DNA of 26,632 bases from Bacillota bacterium. Lineage in GTDB: Bacteria > Bacillota > Clostridia > Christensenellales > SZUA-584. The stretch covers positions 1 to 26,632 of the forward strand of contig JAEZIW010000179.1 of NCBI GenBank assembly GCA_023436525.1, read 5' to 3'. The translations under genes and the position numbers were made by a program. Positions within the stretch are counted from its first letter, which is position 1. Each line of letters starts with the position of its first letter. The notes under the pieces are model-generated. The model was not told the origin of the DNA and searched no databases. It worked only from the letters and a program-made list of their open reading frames with translations. Shown piece by piece: positions 1-7,933 of the stretch.

Positions 1-1441
1 GTGTAAGATACGAAAGCCCCACGTTAATCAAAAAGTTCAGCCGCGCATGCAACTCCTTGAGTACCCTGTCGGCGATCATCCTCTGCTTTTCGGTGAGAAC
101 GAGCGTATCAAAAAAGCTGCGCGCCGCATTAATCGGCATATCCGATACCTCGGCAATGTTTTTGCCGCCGATTTTTACCGCCAGCGGCTCAGCCTTATAC
201 CTTGTTCCGCCGCACTCGGGGCAAAGGAGTGTCGCCATGTATTTTTCATACTCGGCCTTCATCATGTCGGAATCCGTCTGCATGTACCGTCGCTCGATAT
301 TCGGTATGATGCCCTCGAAGCGGTTTAAGAATGTGCCTTTGCCGTAGTCGGATGAATAGTCTACCTCGAAGCGCTCATTGTCTGTGCCATAAAGCAGCTT
401 TTCCTGAACGCTTCTGTCGAGCTGTTCAAACGGGGTATCCATATCAAAACCGAAGTGGCGTGCCATGCCCTTGAAATACTGTGTTCCCCAGCTGTCGCCC
501 GATGCAGAGTTCCAGCCGGAAACGCGTATAGCGCCCTCCGCAAGCGATTTGGTTTTGTCCGGAACCACGAGGTCTTCATCCACCTTCATGATGGTGCCAA
601 GGCCGTGGCAGTGCGGGCAGGCCCCGTATGGCGCGTTGAACGAAAACATACGCGGCGATATCTCTTCGATACTGATGCCGCAGTCGATACACGCATAGTT
701 TTGAGAATAACGCCGTTCACTGTTGTCACTCATATCTACGATTTTAATCACACCATCGCCGCGTGTCAGTGCCGTCTCCACAGAATCCTGCAGACGCGAG
801 CGGGTATCCGCATTCAGCACAATACGGTCAATCACCACATCGATGGTGTGCTTGATGTTTTTATCCAGCACGATCTCTTCGTCGAGCGTGTATGTGGCGC
901 CGTCCACCACCACACGCGTATAGCCGCTGCGGGACAGATCCTCGAGCAGCTTGGTATGCTGGCCCTTGCGCCCCGACACAACGGGTGCGAGTATCATAAG
1001 CTTTGTGCCCTCGGGGCGGCTCATAATGTCGTCTACAATCTGATCCGGCGTTTGCCGCTCGATTTTTTTGCCGCATTTGGTGCAATGCACCTCGCCTGCG
1101 CGTGCATACAACAACCGCAGATAGTCGTGTATCTCCGTTACGGTGCCCACGGTGGAACGCGGATTCCGGCTTGTCGTCTTCTGGTCTATTGAAATCGCGG
1201 GCGACAGCCCTTCGATGGAGTCCACATCCGGCTTGTCCATCTGGCCCAAAAACTGACGTGCGTAAGCCGACAGCGATTCAACATAGCGCCGCTGCCCTTC
1301 CGCGTATATGGTATCGAAAGCGAGCGACGATTTGCCGCTGCCTGAAAGCCCCGTAATCACAACGAGTTTGTCGCGCGGTATCTTAATATCGATGTTCTTT
1401 AAATTGTGTTCCCTAGCACCCTTAATCGTAATGTAATCCAT
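1..1441 (-). CDS. uvrA: UvrABC excinuclease subunit A, N-terminal part (runs off left edge)
   Basis: This is the damage-recognition ATPase of nucleotide excision repair, which loads UvrB onto damaged DNA. The frame is open from an ATG at 1441 to the window edge, giving 480 codons, about half of the usual 930-960 residue protein. Residues 1-8 read MDYITIKG. The first Walker A motif GLSGSGKS is at residues 31-38, followed by the typical stretch ending QFLGQMDKPDVD. A CTKCGKKIERQ zinc motif and a later CIDCG/CPHCHGLG zinc-binding region are visible, as in UvrA domain I. It starts 11 bases after the uvrB stop, with AAAGGA about 14 bases upstream, so it is the distal gene of a pfp-uvrB-uvrA transcript. 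The second ATPase half lies outside the window. The identity is very secure. Confidence 0.97.
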   Translation of the reverse strand, partial: MDYITIKGAREHNLKNIDIKIPRDKLVVITGLSGSGKSSLAFDTIYAEGQRRYVESLSAYARQFLGQMDKPDVDSIEGLSPAISIDQKTTSRNPRSTVGTVTEIHDYLRLLYARAGEVHCTKCGKKIERQTPDQIVDDIMSRPEGTKLMILAPVVSGRKGQHTKLLEDLSRSGYTRVVVDGATYTLDEEIVLDKNIKHTIDVVIDRIVLNADTRSRLQDSVETALTRGDGVIKIVDMSDNSERRYSQNYACIDCGISIEEISPRMFSFNAPYGACPHCHGLGTIMKVDEDLVVPDKTKSLAEGAIRVSGWNSASGDSWGTQYFKGMARHFGFDMDTPFEQLDRSVQEKLLYGTDNERFEVDYSSDYGKGTFLNRFEGIIPNIERRYMQTDSDMMKAEYEKYMATLLCPECGGTRYKAEPLAVKIGGKNIAEVSDMPINAARSFFDTLVLTEKQRMIADRVLKELHARLNFLINVGLSYLT

Positions 1442-1452
1442 GGTTGGTCTGC

Positions 1453-3408
1453 TTATCCTTTTCTGATGATTTCCTTTAATCTGAACAGCTCGTCGCGCAA
1501 TGCCGCCGCCGTCTCGAATTCCAGCTCGATGGCCGCTTGGCGCATCTGTTTCTCTATGATAGCCGCTTTCTTCACCGCCTCGGCCTTTGTGAGCTTCTCG
1601 GTATCCTTCACAGGCTTGGTGATTTCAAGTACGCCGTATGTCTCTTTTACGATGGTTTTCGGCGTGATGCCGTGCGCCTCATTGTACGCCATCTGCGTTT
1701 CTCGGCGGCGCGCCGTCTCGTCAATCGCGCGGCGCATAGAGCCTGTGATGGTGTCCGCATACATCAGCACGCGGCCCTCCACGTTTCTTGCGGCACGTCC
1801 AATCGTCTGAATCAGCGACGTTTCGTTACGCAGGAAGCCCTCTTTATCGGCATCGAGCACCGCCACCAGCGCCACCTCGGGCAAATCGAGCCCCTCGCGC
1901 AGCAGATTGATGCCGACGAGCACGTCGAATTCACCCATACGCAGCCCGCGTATAATCTCCATACGCTCCATCGTGTCCACATCGCTGTGCATGTATTTCA
2001 CACGCAGCCCCAGCTCGCTGTAATAATCGGTGAGCCGCTCGGCCATTTTTTTGGTCAGCGTTGTCACGAGTACGCGAAACCCATTCTTGACTGTGGCACG
2101 AATTTCTCCCAGAAGATGCTCCACCTGCCCCGCTGCCGGCACCACGGTAATCTCGGGGTCTATGAGCCCTGTGGGGCGCACAATCTGCTCCACCACGCTG
2201 CCCGCCAGCTTGCGCTCGTATTCGGCGGGCGTAGCGCTTACATACACCGTCTGCCCGCGGCGTTTTTCAAACTCCTCGAACTTCAGCGGCCGGTTGTCGT
2301 AAGCGGACGGCAAACGAAAACCGTATTGCACCAGCATATCCTTGCGTGAGAAGTCGCCCTTATACATCGCGCGCACCTGCGGCAGCATCACGTGAGACTC
2401 ATCCACAATCATCAAAAAATCGTCCGGAAAGAAGTCGAGCAGCGTGAACGGCGGGTCTCCAGGCTTGCGTCCATCGAAATAGCGCGAGTAGTTTTCGATA
2501 CCCGTGCAATACCCGAGTTCGCGTAGCATTTCGATATCGTAAACGGTACGCTGCTTGATGCGCTCGGCCTCAAGAATCTTGCCCTGCGATTTGAAAAGCT
2601 CCACCTGCTTCATCATATCGTCTCGAATCTCATCGAGCTTTTCTTTCATGTATTCCCTGTCCATCGCATAATGCGTGTTCGGGAAAATCGCGATATGCTC
2701 GCGCGTGGCCAGTGCACGCCCCGTGACCACATCGATCTCGAGTATGCGCTCCACCTCGTCGCCGAAGAACTCGATGCGCACTGCTTTTTCCATTGTGTTG
2801 GCCGGAAACACCTCCACCGTGTCGCCGCGAACGCGGAACCGCCCGCGCGTAAAATCCATGTCGCCGCGCGTAAAGCTGTTGTCGACTAAGCGCTCGAGCA
2901 GATCGTCGCGTTTGATTTTTGTGCCCGGACGCAGAGAAATGCTCATGCCGTTGTACTCCTCCGGGTCACCGATGGAGTAGATGCACGAAACAGACGCCAC
3001 CACAATCACATCGCGGCGCTCCAGCAGCGACGATGTGGCGCTGTGGCGCAGGCGGTCGATCTCGTCGTTGATACTTGCGTCCTTCTCGATGTATAAATCC
3101 TTGCCCGGCACGTACGCCTCGGGCTGGTAATAGTCGTAATACGAAACAAAGAACTCAACAGCATTTTCGGGAAAGAACTCGCGAAACTCGCTGCAAAGCT
3201 GTGCGGCCAGCGTTTTGTTGTGGGCAAGCACAAGCGTCGGGCGCTGCACGCGCGCAATCACGTTGGCCATTGTAAACGTTTTGCCGCTTCCCGTCACGCC
3301 GAGCAGCACCTGCGCGTTTTTACCCGCTTCAATGCCGGCTGTCAGCGCATCGATTGCCTCGGGCTGGCTGCCGGCCGGCTGGTATTTGGATTGGAGTTTA
3401 AAATCCAT
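1453..3408 (-). CDS. uvrB: UvrABC excinuclease subunit B
   Basis: This is the DNA helicase-like subunit of nucleotide excision repair, which verifies the lesion and recruits UvrC. The 651-residue length is typical. Walker A GVTGSGKT is at residues 37-44, the beta-hairpin region YYDYYQPEAYVPG follows, and the DEAD-like box reads VDESH. The helicase C-terminal half carries VLVGINLLREGLDLPEV, and a C-terminal UVR motif (LEFETAAALRDELFRLK) binds UvrC. An ATG ten codons further upstream (3438) is possible, but the ATG at 3408 matches the family N-terminus (MDFKLQSKYQP) and has AGAAGGG nine bases upstream. That ribosome site lies in the end of pfp, whose stop is only 5 bases away, so translation of the two is probably coupled. 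It lies directly before uvrA. Confidence 0.98.
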   Translation of the reverse strand: MDFKLQSKYQPAGSQPEAIDALTAGIEAGKNAQVLLGVTGSGKTFTMANVIARVQRPTLVLAHNKTLAAQLCSEFREFFPENAVEFFVSYYDYYQPEAYVPGKDLYIEKDASINDEIDRLRHSATSSLLERRDVIVVASVSCIYSIGDPEEYNGMSISLRPGTKIKRDDLLERLVDNSFTRGDMDFTRGRFRVRGDTVEVFPANTMEKAVRIEFFGDEVERILEIDVVTGRALATREHIAIFPNTHYAMDREYMKEKLDEIRDDMMKQVELFKSQGKILEAERIKQRTVYDIEMLRELGYCTGIENYSRYFDGRKPGDPPFTLLDFFPDDFLMIVDESHVMLPQVRAMYKGDFSRKDMLVQYGFRLPSAYDNRPLKFEEFEKRRGQTVYVSATPAEYERKLAGSVVEQIVRPTGLIDPEITVVPAAGQVEHLLGEIRATVKNGFRVLVTTLTKKMAERLTDYYSELGLRVKYMHSDVDTMERMEIIRGLRMGEFDVLVGINLLREGLDLPEVALVAVLDADKEGFLRNETSLIQTIGRAARNVEGRVLMYADTITGSMRRAIDETARRRETQMAYNEAHGITPKTIVKETYGVLEITKPVKDTEKLTKAEAVKKAAIIEKQMRQAAIELEFETAAALRDELFRLKEIIRKG

Positions 3409-3413
3409 GACGA

Positions 3414-4706
3414 TTAACCCTTCTGTCTCATGCGGCACGGCGTATACCCTGCCAGCTTCTTTTCAACAAATTTCACATCAAGCCGCGCGAACCGTTGGAG
3501 GCCGTTTTCCATCGGCACATTCGGCCAGCCGTCTCCAATCAGCGGCATCGCGTATTTAATGAAATCATCCGTTACATCGATACCGCTCGGCGCAAGCCAG
3601 CTTTGCGGCAGATACCGAACCGAATTCGCCACCGTTTCGAGCTTGACCTTGTCGTAATAGACCTCATATTTGTCTGCCGAGCGGCGCAGCAATGTCGCCA
3701 TATAGCCGGTGCCGTCCGTCATCGCGATATCCACGGCCTTTGTGCCCACTTGGTACGCTTCTTCAATATCCACTTTAGAGGCATAGATCGACGCGTCGCG
3801 CTGCATCACGCCCACCTGCTGGCAGGTGGCCTGCCCACGCGCCTTTAAGCCATGGCGGTTTAAGTAGTTCGTGACCTGCTGCACGGCGGTGGTTTCGCTC
3901 GCGCCGTATTCCACATGCCCGAAGCCGTCGTGCCGCGCACCGAGTTCGCCCGCGTCGTACCCTTCGTTCACCACCACAATGCAGCGACCATCGCGCTGCA
4001 ATTGCGCGTTCACATTGTCCGCCAGCTCCTCGATGCTCTTTTTCGCTTCGGCAAAATATAGCTGGAGCGGCATTCTTCTGTCGGGGTCTCCGAGCCGCGC
4101 AGCCGCCGTGATCCAGCCGGACTGACGGCCCATAGCCTGATGCACGCTGACGCACTCAGACACGCCCATACCCCGGCTTTCTTCTTCTATGTTCTGCAGA
4201 TTCATCGCCCAATACCGCGCGGCGCTGCCGTAGCCCGGCGTATGGTCGATTATTGTGAATGCCTCATCTCCCACATCGTTATCAATCGTTTTCGGCACGC
4301 CCACCACGGTTAAATCCAGCCCTTGCTCATGCGCGAGCCGCGAGACATGCGCGGCGGTGTCCATGGAATCGTTGCCGCCGATATAGAAAAAATACCCGAT
4401 ATCGTGCGCGCGCATCACGTCGATAATGCGGTTAAAATCGTCCTGTTGATCGTCCTTCAGCTTATAGCGGCAGGTGCCGATACCGCCCGCAGCGGGCGTA
4501 TTTTTAAGCAGTCGCAGCTCATTGTCGTCCTGCTTATTGATATCGATGAGCTCTTCGAACAGCACGCCTTCGATGCCGTGCCACGCCGCATAGATACCGC
4601 CGATGCTGTCCGGATATTGCCTGCATGCGTCAATCACGCCAAGCAGCGACGCATTAATCACTGGCGACGGCCCGCCCGACTGAGCGACCAGCGCATTTTT
4701 CTTCAT
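3414..4706 (-). CDS. pfp: Diphosphate (PPi)-fructose-6-phosphate 1-phosphotransferase
   Basis: This enzyme interconverts fructose-6-phosphate and fructose-1,6-bisphosphate using pyrophosphate rather than ATP, a reversible glycolytic step common in anaerobes. The protein has 430 residues, longer than the ~320 of bacterial ATP-PFK. The N-terminus has AQSGGPSPVIN. The donor-site motif reads GGNDS at residues 110-114, with Asp where ATP enzymes have Gly. The second signature reads PKTIDND at 138-144, where ATP enzymes have PGTIDND. Asp at the first position and Lys at the second are the established marks of PPi specificity. The ATG at 4706 has AAGGAG nine bases upstream. It is the first gene of a transcript that continues into uvrB and uvrA, behind a leader with two hairpins. 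Family assignment is firm; strict PPi use is inferred from the motifs. Confidence 0.95.
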   Translation of the reverse strand: MKKNALVAQSGGPSPVINASLLGVIDACRQYPDSIGGIYAAWHGIEGVLFEELIDINKQDDNELRLLKNTPAAGGIGTCRYKLKDDQQDDFNRIIDVMRAHDIGYFFYIGGNDSMDTAAHVSRLAHEQGLDLTVVGVPKTIDNDVGDEAFTIIDHTPGYGSAARYWAMNLQNIEEESRGMGVSECVSVHQAMGRQSGWITAAARLGDPDRRMPLQLYFAEAKKSIEELADNVNAQLQRDGRCIVVVNEGYDAGELGARHDGFGHVEYGASETTAVQQVTNYLNRHGLKARGQATCQQVGVMQRDASIYASKVDIEEAYQVGTKAVDIAMTDGTGYMATLLRRSADKYEVYYDKVKLETVANSVRYLPQSWLAPSGIDVTDDFIKYAMPLIGDGWPNVPMENGLQRFARLDVKFVEKKLAGYTPCRMRQKG

Positions 4707-4731
4707 GTGAGTTTTCTCCTTAAATCATAAA

Positions 4732-4802
4732 CATAAGCAAAAGCTTATGAAGATAAATCAGAATCATGGTAAGATCACGCCGAACATTTTCTTCGAGTGA
4801 TC
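4732..4802 (-). promoter_or_regulatory. Structured 5' leader of pfp: two hairpins
   Basis: The interval between the candidate promoter and the pfp ribosome site has two dyads. CATAAGC-TTTT-GCTTATG (4732-4749) is a perfect 7-bp stem with a 4-base loop, ending about 12 bases before the Shine-Dalgarno site. Farther upstream, GATCAC and GTGATC arms (4773-4778 and 4797-4802) enclose a second CGAA/TTCG pairing (4781-4784 and 4792-4795). Neither is followed by a run of T on the minus strand, so they do not look like terminators. They may act on mRNA stability or translation. No known riboswitch class is recognised. Confidence 0.4.
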
Positions 4803-4822
4803 GTGGAGCATTGACTGAATGG

Positions 4823-4852
4823 TTTATACATTGGCGGGAAATCAGCTGCCAA
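4823..4852 (-). promoter_or_regulatory. Candidate sigma-A promoter for pfp-uvrB-uvrA
   Basis: On the minus strand, TTGGCA (4847-4852) and TATAAA (4823-4828) are separated by 18 bases. Each hexamer differs from consensus at one position. This would start transcription near 4815, leaving a leader of roughly 110 bases before the pfp ATG. Confidence 0.55.
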
Positions 4853-4881
4853 CACATTTGCATCCATTTAATCTGCTCTTT

Positions 4882-4919
4882 CAAAAAATAAGAGCCGTAC
4901 CATTGGTCGGCACGGCTCT
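4882..4919 (-). terminator. Rho-independent terminator after the GDPD gene
   Basis: On the minus strand the arms AGAGCCGT (4912-4919) and ACGGCTCT (4891-4898) form an 8-bp stem, followed at once by TATTTTTTG. It lies about 90 bases past the GDPD stop codon and upstream of the pfp promoter, so it insulates the two transcripts. The plus-strand side has no T run, so it works in one direction. Confidence 0.85.
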
Positions 4920-5009
4920 GTTATCCTGCCATTTCAATGCGTATTATAGCATAAATGACAGCAAAAAGGCAAACATAATTTCTGGCGAACAAATGATCTA
5001 TTTTTCAAT

Positions 5010-5837
5010 TTATCGCATTTCCTTCGGCCTGAAAAACTCGAATATGATCGCGTCGAAATAGCGCACCAACCGCGAAGCATCATCTGTATCGCGCACCGTC
5101 CAGCCCACCAGCTTACCGCCCAGCAGCCTGAAAAGCCCCAGCTTAAACCACTTGATGTCCTCATGCTTATAAGCGATAAAATGCGGCCGTGCGACGATAT
5201 TGAAAATAAGACCCGAAAGCATCACGGTTTGAATAAACGGCTGGCCCTTGTAACCTCTGCGCTTCGCCGAGAGCTGGCCGCGCACAATCTGCGGCCTGAT
5301 TTTTTTGAACCATCGCACGATACGCGGATCGAACGACTCAATGCAATACGGGCCCTTGTATCCGTCCAGTATCTCGGCTGTCTTTTCGCATAGTGCGTTT
5401 CGTCGCGACGATGTTTTTAGCTCGACAATCAGCGCCTGTCTGCCGCCAACCAATTCAAGCACTTCGGTGAACAGCGGAATCTTTTCCTGCGTACCCAGCA
5501 GCCGGTAACGCTGCAGCTCCTCATATGTGCAGTCTATAATTCTTTTATCGATGCCGCAGAGGCGCTGTAAATCATCGTCGTGAAACACGACCACCTGATT
5601 GTCTGCCGTGATATTAACATCCAACTCGCTGCCGTAGCCGTTTTCTACTGCCGCCGCAAACGCGGCCAGAGAGTTTTCAGGAACCGTTTTATCCTTTGTA
5701 TGCAGCCCACGGTGCGCGTAGAGCGTGCGCCACAGCACGGGGTTCATCTTCTTCGGGAAGCCCCCCGGCGCAAGCAACACCATATTGAGTATCAGCAGCG
5801 CCGCGGCTGCGCAAATAATAATTTGCAGATAGATCAT
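5010..5837 (-). CDS. Membrane-anchored glycerophosphodiester phosphodiesterase (GDPD) family protein
   Basis: GDPD enzymes hydrolyse glycerophosphodiesters to glycerol-3-phosphate and an alcohol. The protein has 275 residues from the ATG at 5837. An N-terminal hydrophobic segment (residues 1-22, MIYLQIIICAAAALLIL onward) predicts a single membrane anchor. The catalytic part starts with YAHRGLH and PENSLAAF, followed by ELDVNITADNQVVVFHDDDL, which holds the metal-binding Glu/Asp and the HDxxL motif. VELK and a late GWTVRD segment complete the TIM-barrel signature. The open frame extends 51 codons upstream, but that part overlaps the transporter gene; the chosen ATG has GAGG five bases upstream and a family-like start. 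It lies 7 bases after the MFS stop, so the two are probably co-transcribed. The substrate cannot be told from the sequence. Confidence 0.9.
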   Translation of the reverse strand: MIYLQIIICAAAALLILNMVLLAPGGFPKKMNPVLWRTLYAHRGLHTKDKTVPENSLAAFAAAVENGYGSELDVNITADNQVVVFHDDDLQRLCGIDKRIIDCTYEELQRYRLLGTQEKIPLFTEVLELVGGRQALIVELKTSSRRNALCEKTAEILDGYKGPYCIESFDPRIVRWFKKIRPQIVRGQLSAKRRGYKGQPFIQTVMLSGLIFNIVARPHFIAYKHEDIKWFKLGLFRLLGGKLVGWTVRDTDDASRLVRYFDAIIFEFFRPKEMR

Positions 5838-5844
5838 AGCCGCC

Positions 5845-7149
5845 TCAATCCGCCACGTCGAAGGATTCAAGCTTGCTCGCGGGTGCGATGGGTTTGGAAT
5901 CGCCATGGCGTACGAACAGCATGGTGAAGAACGCAAGTGCGACAAATATTGCACCGTATGGCATAAGTGTTGAGAAGCCAATTTTGTCAAGCAAAAAGCC
6001 TGATAGTATTGGCGTAATCACTTGCGCTGCCATTGAGAATGTGTAGTAATAACCCGTATACCTACCAACACTGGCACCCTTGGACATTTCAAGCACCATA
6101 GGCAGCGAGTTAACATTGATAGCGGCCCACGCGACGCCCGCAAGTGCAAATGATAGAAACATCAACGGCGAAAAAGCTGTATATAACGATGCTGTACCAA
6201 AAACAGCGGCGAGCAGCACAACCCCGCCTAAAATGCTCTTGCGTCGTCCAATTCTCATAGAAAGATATCCAACAGGTATAAATGCAAGTGTTGCAGAAAC
6301 AACCGCTACCAAAAGTATTAACGATGCCTGAGATTCCTTCATGTTGAGTGCATTGACTGCGTATTTTGAAAAAGAAGTTGTGATTGCGTTATAGCCCATG
6401 AACCATAGGGCGATTGATGCGAGTATCAGCCCCATACTCTTTCGCATTTCGCGTGGGAGCTTATACTTTTTAACAACAATCTGTTCCTCCTTGGCCTCCT
6501 CAGCATCAATGCCGATAGCTGCGCTTTCCTCGCGCATCTTCTTGACCAGTTTCGGTTCTTTTACAGTTATAAAAAGCACCAAGGTACCTACGAGCATAAT
6601 TGCCGCCGTTGTTAGAAACAAAGGCCAATAGTTCGCCGTTTCCGAATTCTTGGTATTCGGAGCGAGAAACGAAATGACGAGAAGCAGTAACGCACCACCG
6701 ACAGACCCCATAAGGTTAATCACCGCATTACCAATGGAACGCAGCGGTTTTGGCGTAATATCAGGCATCAGCGCTACCGCGGGAGAACGGTAAAAAGACA
6801 TTGAAATGAGTACCAACCCCAATGCGACCATGAAAAAAATGAGTTGTCCAGAATGGGCGGCAAATGGTATCCCCATCATGAAAATCACCGCAGCAATCGT
6901 GCCGATTAGTATAAACGGCGTTCTGCGCCCGAGTTTTGTTTGTGTTCTGTCCGAAAGCATACCGAAAAGGGGCAGCATAAAGAGTGCGAAGATGTTGTCT
7001 ATCGACATGATAAAGCCTGACAACGTGTGATTGACTTTAAATGTGTTTTGTAATATCAACGGAATAATGAAATCGTACAATTGCCAGAAAGCGGAGATTG
7101 TGAGAAACGCAAGGCCCACAAGCATGGTGTTCTTGTAATTCAGCTTCAT
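5845..7149 (-). CDS. MFS transporter, SLC45/sucrose-transporter type
   Basis: This is a 434-residue secondary transporter of the plasma membrane with about 12 hydrophobic segments and a charged central loop (around residues 200-240, EEAKEEQIVVKKYKLPRE). The first half carries GMLSDRTQTKLGRRTPFIL and, later, FYRSPAVALMPDITP. These are marks of the SLC45/GPH-like sugar transporters, so a sugar or glycoside is the likely substrate, but which one cannot be said. The ATG at 7149 has GGGAG seven bases upstream. It heads a two-gene unit with the GDPD gene and has its own promoter plus two LacI-like operator dyads. By eye its third codon positions look more AT-rich than those of the neighbours, which might indicate later acquisition; I did not compute this. 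Confidence 0.88.
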   Translation of the reverse strand: MKLNYKNTMLVGLAFLTISAFWQLYDFIIPLILQNTFKVNHTLSGFIMSIDNIFALFMLPLFGMLSDRTQTKLGRRTPFILIGTIAAVIFMMGIPFAAHSGQLIFFMVALGLVLISMSFYRSPAVALMPDITPKPLRSIGNAVINLMGSVGGALLLLVISFLAPNTKNSETANYWPLFLTTAAIMLVGTLVLFITVKEPKLVKKMREESAAIGIDAEEAKEEQIVVKKYKLPREMRKSMGLILASIALWFMGYNAITTSFSKYAVNALNMKESQASLILLVAVVSATLAFIPVGYLSMRIGRRKSILGGVVLLAAVFGTASLYTAFSPLMFLSFALAGVAWAAINVNSLPMVLEMSKGASVGRYTGYYYTFSMAAQVITPILSGFLLDKIGFSTLMPYGAIFVALAFFTMLFVRHGDSKPIAPASKLESFDVAD

Positions 7150-7182
7150 TGTCTTTCTCCCTGCTTATTTGATTTTATATAT

Positions 7183-7211
7183 ATACTATCACTACTCTGA
7201 GAAAACCACAA
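7183..7211 (-). promoter_or_regulatory. Candidate promoter for the MFS transporter gene
   Basis: On the minus strand, TTGTGG (7206-7211) and TAGTAT (7183-7188) are 17 bases apart. The hexamers are moderate matches (3/6 and 4/6), which would suit a regulated promoter. The ribosome site and ATG follow within about 35 bases. Confidence 0.45.
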
Positions 7212-7242
7212 TTTGTGACATCGACGGTTTATGATAAATTTT

Positions 7243-7280
7243 CGCAAGTTTTTGCGGGCAGGTATGTGCAACCGGTTGCA
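7243..7280. promoter_or_regulatory. Two tandem LacI-family-like operator dyads
   Basis: TGCAACCGGTTGCA (7267-7280) is a perfect 14-base palindrome. CGCAAGTTTTTGCG (7243-7256) is a second dyad with the same GCAA-N4-TTGC plan. Their centres are 24 bases apart and lie upstream of the transporter promoter, between it and the rplT terminator. GCAA/TTGC arms are typical of LacI-family sites such as those controlling sugar uptake genes. No LacI-type regulator gene is in this window. Confidence 0.6.
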
Positions 7281-7282
7281 GC

Positions 7283-7320
7283 AAATAAAAAAAGAGCCTC
7301 CATCGAATGAAGACTCTTTT
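7283..7320 (-). terminator. Rho-independent terminator of infC-rpmI-rplT
   Basis: On the minus strand, arms 7307-7320 and 7290-7303 form a 14-bp stem (with three G-T pairs) around a 3-base loop, followed by a T run interrupted once (TTTTTTTATTT including stem end). It lies 15 bases past the rplT stop codon. Confidence 0.9.
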
Positions 7321-7335
7321 CATGCAATTCTCAAA

Positions 7336-7692
7336 TCAGCCCAACTTCTTCTTGGCTACGGTCACCATGCCCGCAAACGCCTTTTTGTCGTTCACAGCGA
7401 GGTCAGCCAGTATCTTTCTGTTCACCGTAACGCCCGCTTTCTTCAGGCCGTCGATCAGGCGCGAATAGCTGATACCGTTGTTTCTGGCTTCCGCGTTGAT
7501 ACGCGTAATCCACAGGCTGCGGTAATCCCTCTTTTTGAGCTTACGGCCGATATAGGCGTAACGCAGCGAGCGCATCACAGCCTGGTTGGCCGCTCTGAAC
7601 TGCTTAGACTTCGCGCCGAAATATCCTTTCGCAAGCTTTAAAATCTTCTTATGTTTTTTACGAGCATTCACTGCCCCTTTTACTCTTGCCAT
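7336..7692 (-). CDS. rplT: 50S ribosomal protein L20
   Basis: This is an early-binding protein of the large ribosomal subunit that contacts 23S rRNA. At 118 residues it has standard length, with the basic N-terminus MARVKGAVNARKKHKK and the family signature RSLWITRINAEARNNG. It is third in infC-rpmI-rplT, the usual order. AGGAGG lies eight bases before the ATG. L20 is known in Bacillus to repress this operon by binding the leader transcript, and a matching leader is visible upstream of infC here, so L20 is probably the autoregulator. Confidence 0.98.
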   Translation of the reverse strand: MARVKGAVNARKKHKKILKLAKGYFGAKSKQFRAANQAVMRSLRYAYIGRKLKKRDYRSLWITRINAEARNNGISYSRLIDGLKKAGVTVNRKILADLAVNDKKAFAGMVTVAKKKLG

Positions 7693-7715
7693 TGTCGTCT
7701 CCTCCTGTCATTGGC

Positions 7716-7913
7716 CTATTTGTAAGGAATAAGCTGTTTGATATTTTTTTCTTCAGCCGCCACAATAAATGTCGCCTGACGCAGATTCCTTTTTCTCTTG
7801 GCGCTCTTCTTGTTGAGAATGTGTCTCTTGTAAGCCTTTGCGCGTTTCACCTTGCCGGTACCCGTCAGAGAAAACCGTTTGGCAGCGCCCCTGTGCGTTT
7901 TGATCTTTGGCAT
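7716..7913 (-). CDS. rpmI: 50S ribosomal protein L35
   Basis: This small basic protein of the large ribosomal subunit has 65 residues, the normal size. It shows MPKIKTHRGAAKRFSLTGTGK at the N-terminus and the KSAKRKRNLR tract typical of L35. AAGGAGG lies about 11 bases before the ATG. It sits 20 bases after infC and 23 before rplT, within one transcript. Confidence 0.98.
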   Translation of the reverse strand: MPKIKTHRGAAKRFSLTGTGKVKRAKAYKRHILNKKSAKRKRNLRQATFIVAAEEKNIKQLIPYK

Positions 7914-7933
7914 TGTTGCATCGTCCTCCTTGG

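Noticed and set aside
455..1192. Long plus-strand frame opposite uvrA
   Set aside because: It is the antisense of well-conserved uvrA codons, without ribosome site or recognisable protein features.
4781..4796. LexA-like CGAAC...TTCG sequence upstream of pfp-uvrB-uvrA
   Set aside because: The half-sites have the wrong spacing and one mismatch against the Gram-positive SOS box; the match is explained by the leader hairpin.
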